Shown here piece by piece: positions 63,954 to 64,000 of a stretch of 64,000 nt of DNA. The notes beneath the pieces are model-generated. The model made no database searches, was not told the origin of the DNA, and saw only the letters and a list, made by a program, of their open reading frames with translations. Position numbers and translations under genes: made by a program. How positions within the stretch are numbered: the stretch's first letter is position 1; each line of letters starts with the position of its first letter. Source of the DNA: Leptolinea sp. UBA4782 (GTDB taxonomy: Bacteria > Chloroflexota > Anaerolineae > Anaerolineales > Anaerolineaceae); contig DHHC01000016.1 in assembly GCA_002403095.1 (NCBI GenBank), positions 1 through 64,000 of the forward strand, given 5' to 3'.

Positions 63954-64000
63954 TTATTGCACCCCTTCGAACAAATCCCTTTCCATCTGCCGGGTTTGCA
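63954..64000 (-). CDS. Possible 3' end of a convergent gene (partial)
   Basis: The minus-strand frame from the window edge reads QTRQMERDLFEGVQ and then TAA at 63954. It looks protein-like and would converge on the thioredoxin gene, with the hairpin at 63893-63916 between them. It is only about 15 codons, and other frames are also open, so this is weak. Confidence 0.25.
   Translation of the reverse strand, partial: QTRQMERDLFEGVQ

Overview
The window is a gene-dense bacterial chromosome segment of moderate-to-high GC, with about 60 protein genes, one tRNA and no rRNA, CRISPR array, insertion sequence or prophage that I could see. The best guess is a member of the Anaerolineae (Chloroflexota). 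The reasons are Thr/Pro (TPT)-rich membrane-anchored proteins, a heliorhodopsin relic (a family found in monoderm-like groups including Chloroflexota), an archaeal/AspRS2-type aspartyl-tRNA synthetase, tandem M42 peptidases, LPxTG-like anchors and zinc-ribbon membrane proteins. This is inference; there is no marker gene such as 16S rRNA here.

Layout. 1-9.7 kb: an alkaline-phosphatase-superfamily enzyme, then a minus-strand block with a solute-binding lipoprotein, three tandem M42 aminopeptidases, a TPT-rich anchored protein, a ChlD-type chelatase AAA+/VWA gene split at a run of nine A, and an alpha/beta hydrolase. 9.8-16.1 kb (plus): a methylmalonyl-CoA mutase B12-binding subunit, MeaB, AspRS, a GNAT, PRPP synthetase, MutM and two small hypothetical proteins. 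16.2-17 kb: a decayed heliorhodopsin. 17-24.5 kb: DUF4180, Nfu, a cNMP-binding protein, an esterase, OsmC, TpiA, an M50-like protein, ferredoxin, DUF456, SerS and a degenerate response regulator. 24.7-37 kb: housekeeping genes (aldo/keto reductase, S1 protein, PyrG, enolase, peroxiredoxin, queuosine transporter, hydrolase, UDGb, QueA, RuvB, Upp, MoaA). 37-45.7 kb: a cell-envelope block (TPR protein, PBP-like protein with lost catalytic motifs, HAD, DUF389/SH3 protein, phosphohexomutase). 45.7-53.8 kb: a co-directional block of largely uncharacterised genes: membrane proteins, a zinc-ribbon protein with ten W-L motifs, a GlmL/MutL-type ASKHA ATPase, a barrel-sandwich-like protein and an LPxTG-like protein. 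53.9-63.1 kb: PIG-L deacetylase, tRNA-Lys with an AT-rich GIY-YIG gene beside it, a phosphatase, RarA, and a catabolic operon (P5C dehydrogenase, small membrane protein, CoA-transferase A and B, hydroxyacid dehydrogenase, HAD). 63.3 kb to the end: a membrane-tethered thioredoxin and the possible tail of a convergent gene.

Most notable: (1) the chelatase gene at 6.7-8.8 kb, where the VWA half has no good start and joins the AAA+ half by a -1 shift at A9, matching the recoding reported for chlD; (2) the 46.4-53.8 kb operon, the best candidate for an undescribed membrane machine; (3) a heliorhodopsin pseudogene that has lost its retinal-binding helix; (4) a class A PBP-like protein lacking the SxxK, SxN and KTG motifs and the key GT51 glutamate. 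Cobalamin is a recurring theme (chelatase, mutase subunit, MeaB, GlmL homologue), but the large chelatase and mutase subunits are not in this window. All family names are from reading motifs by eye; no search was run.
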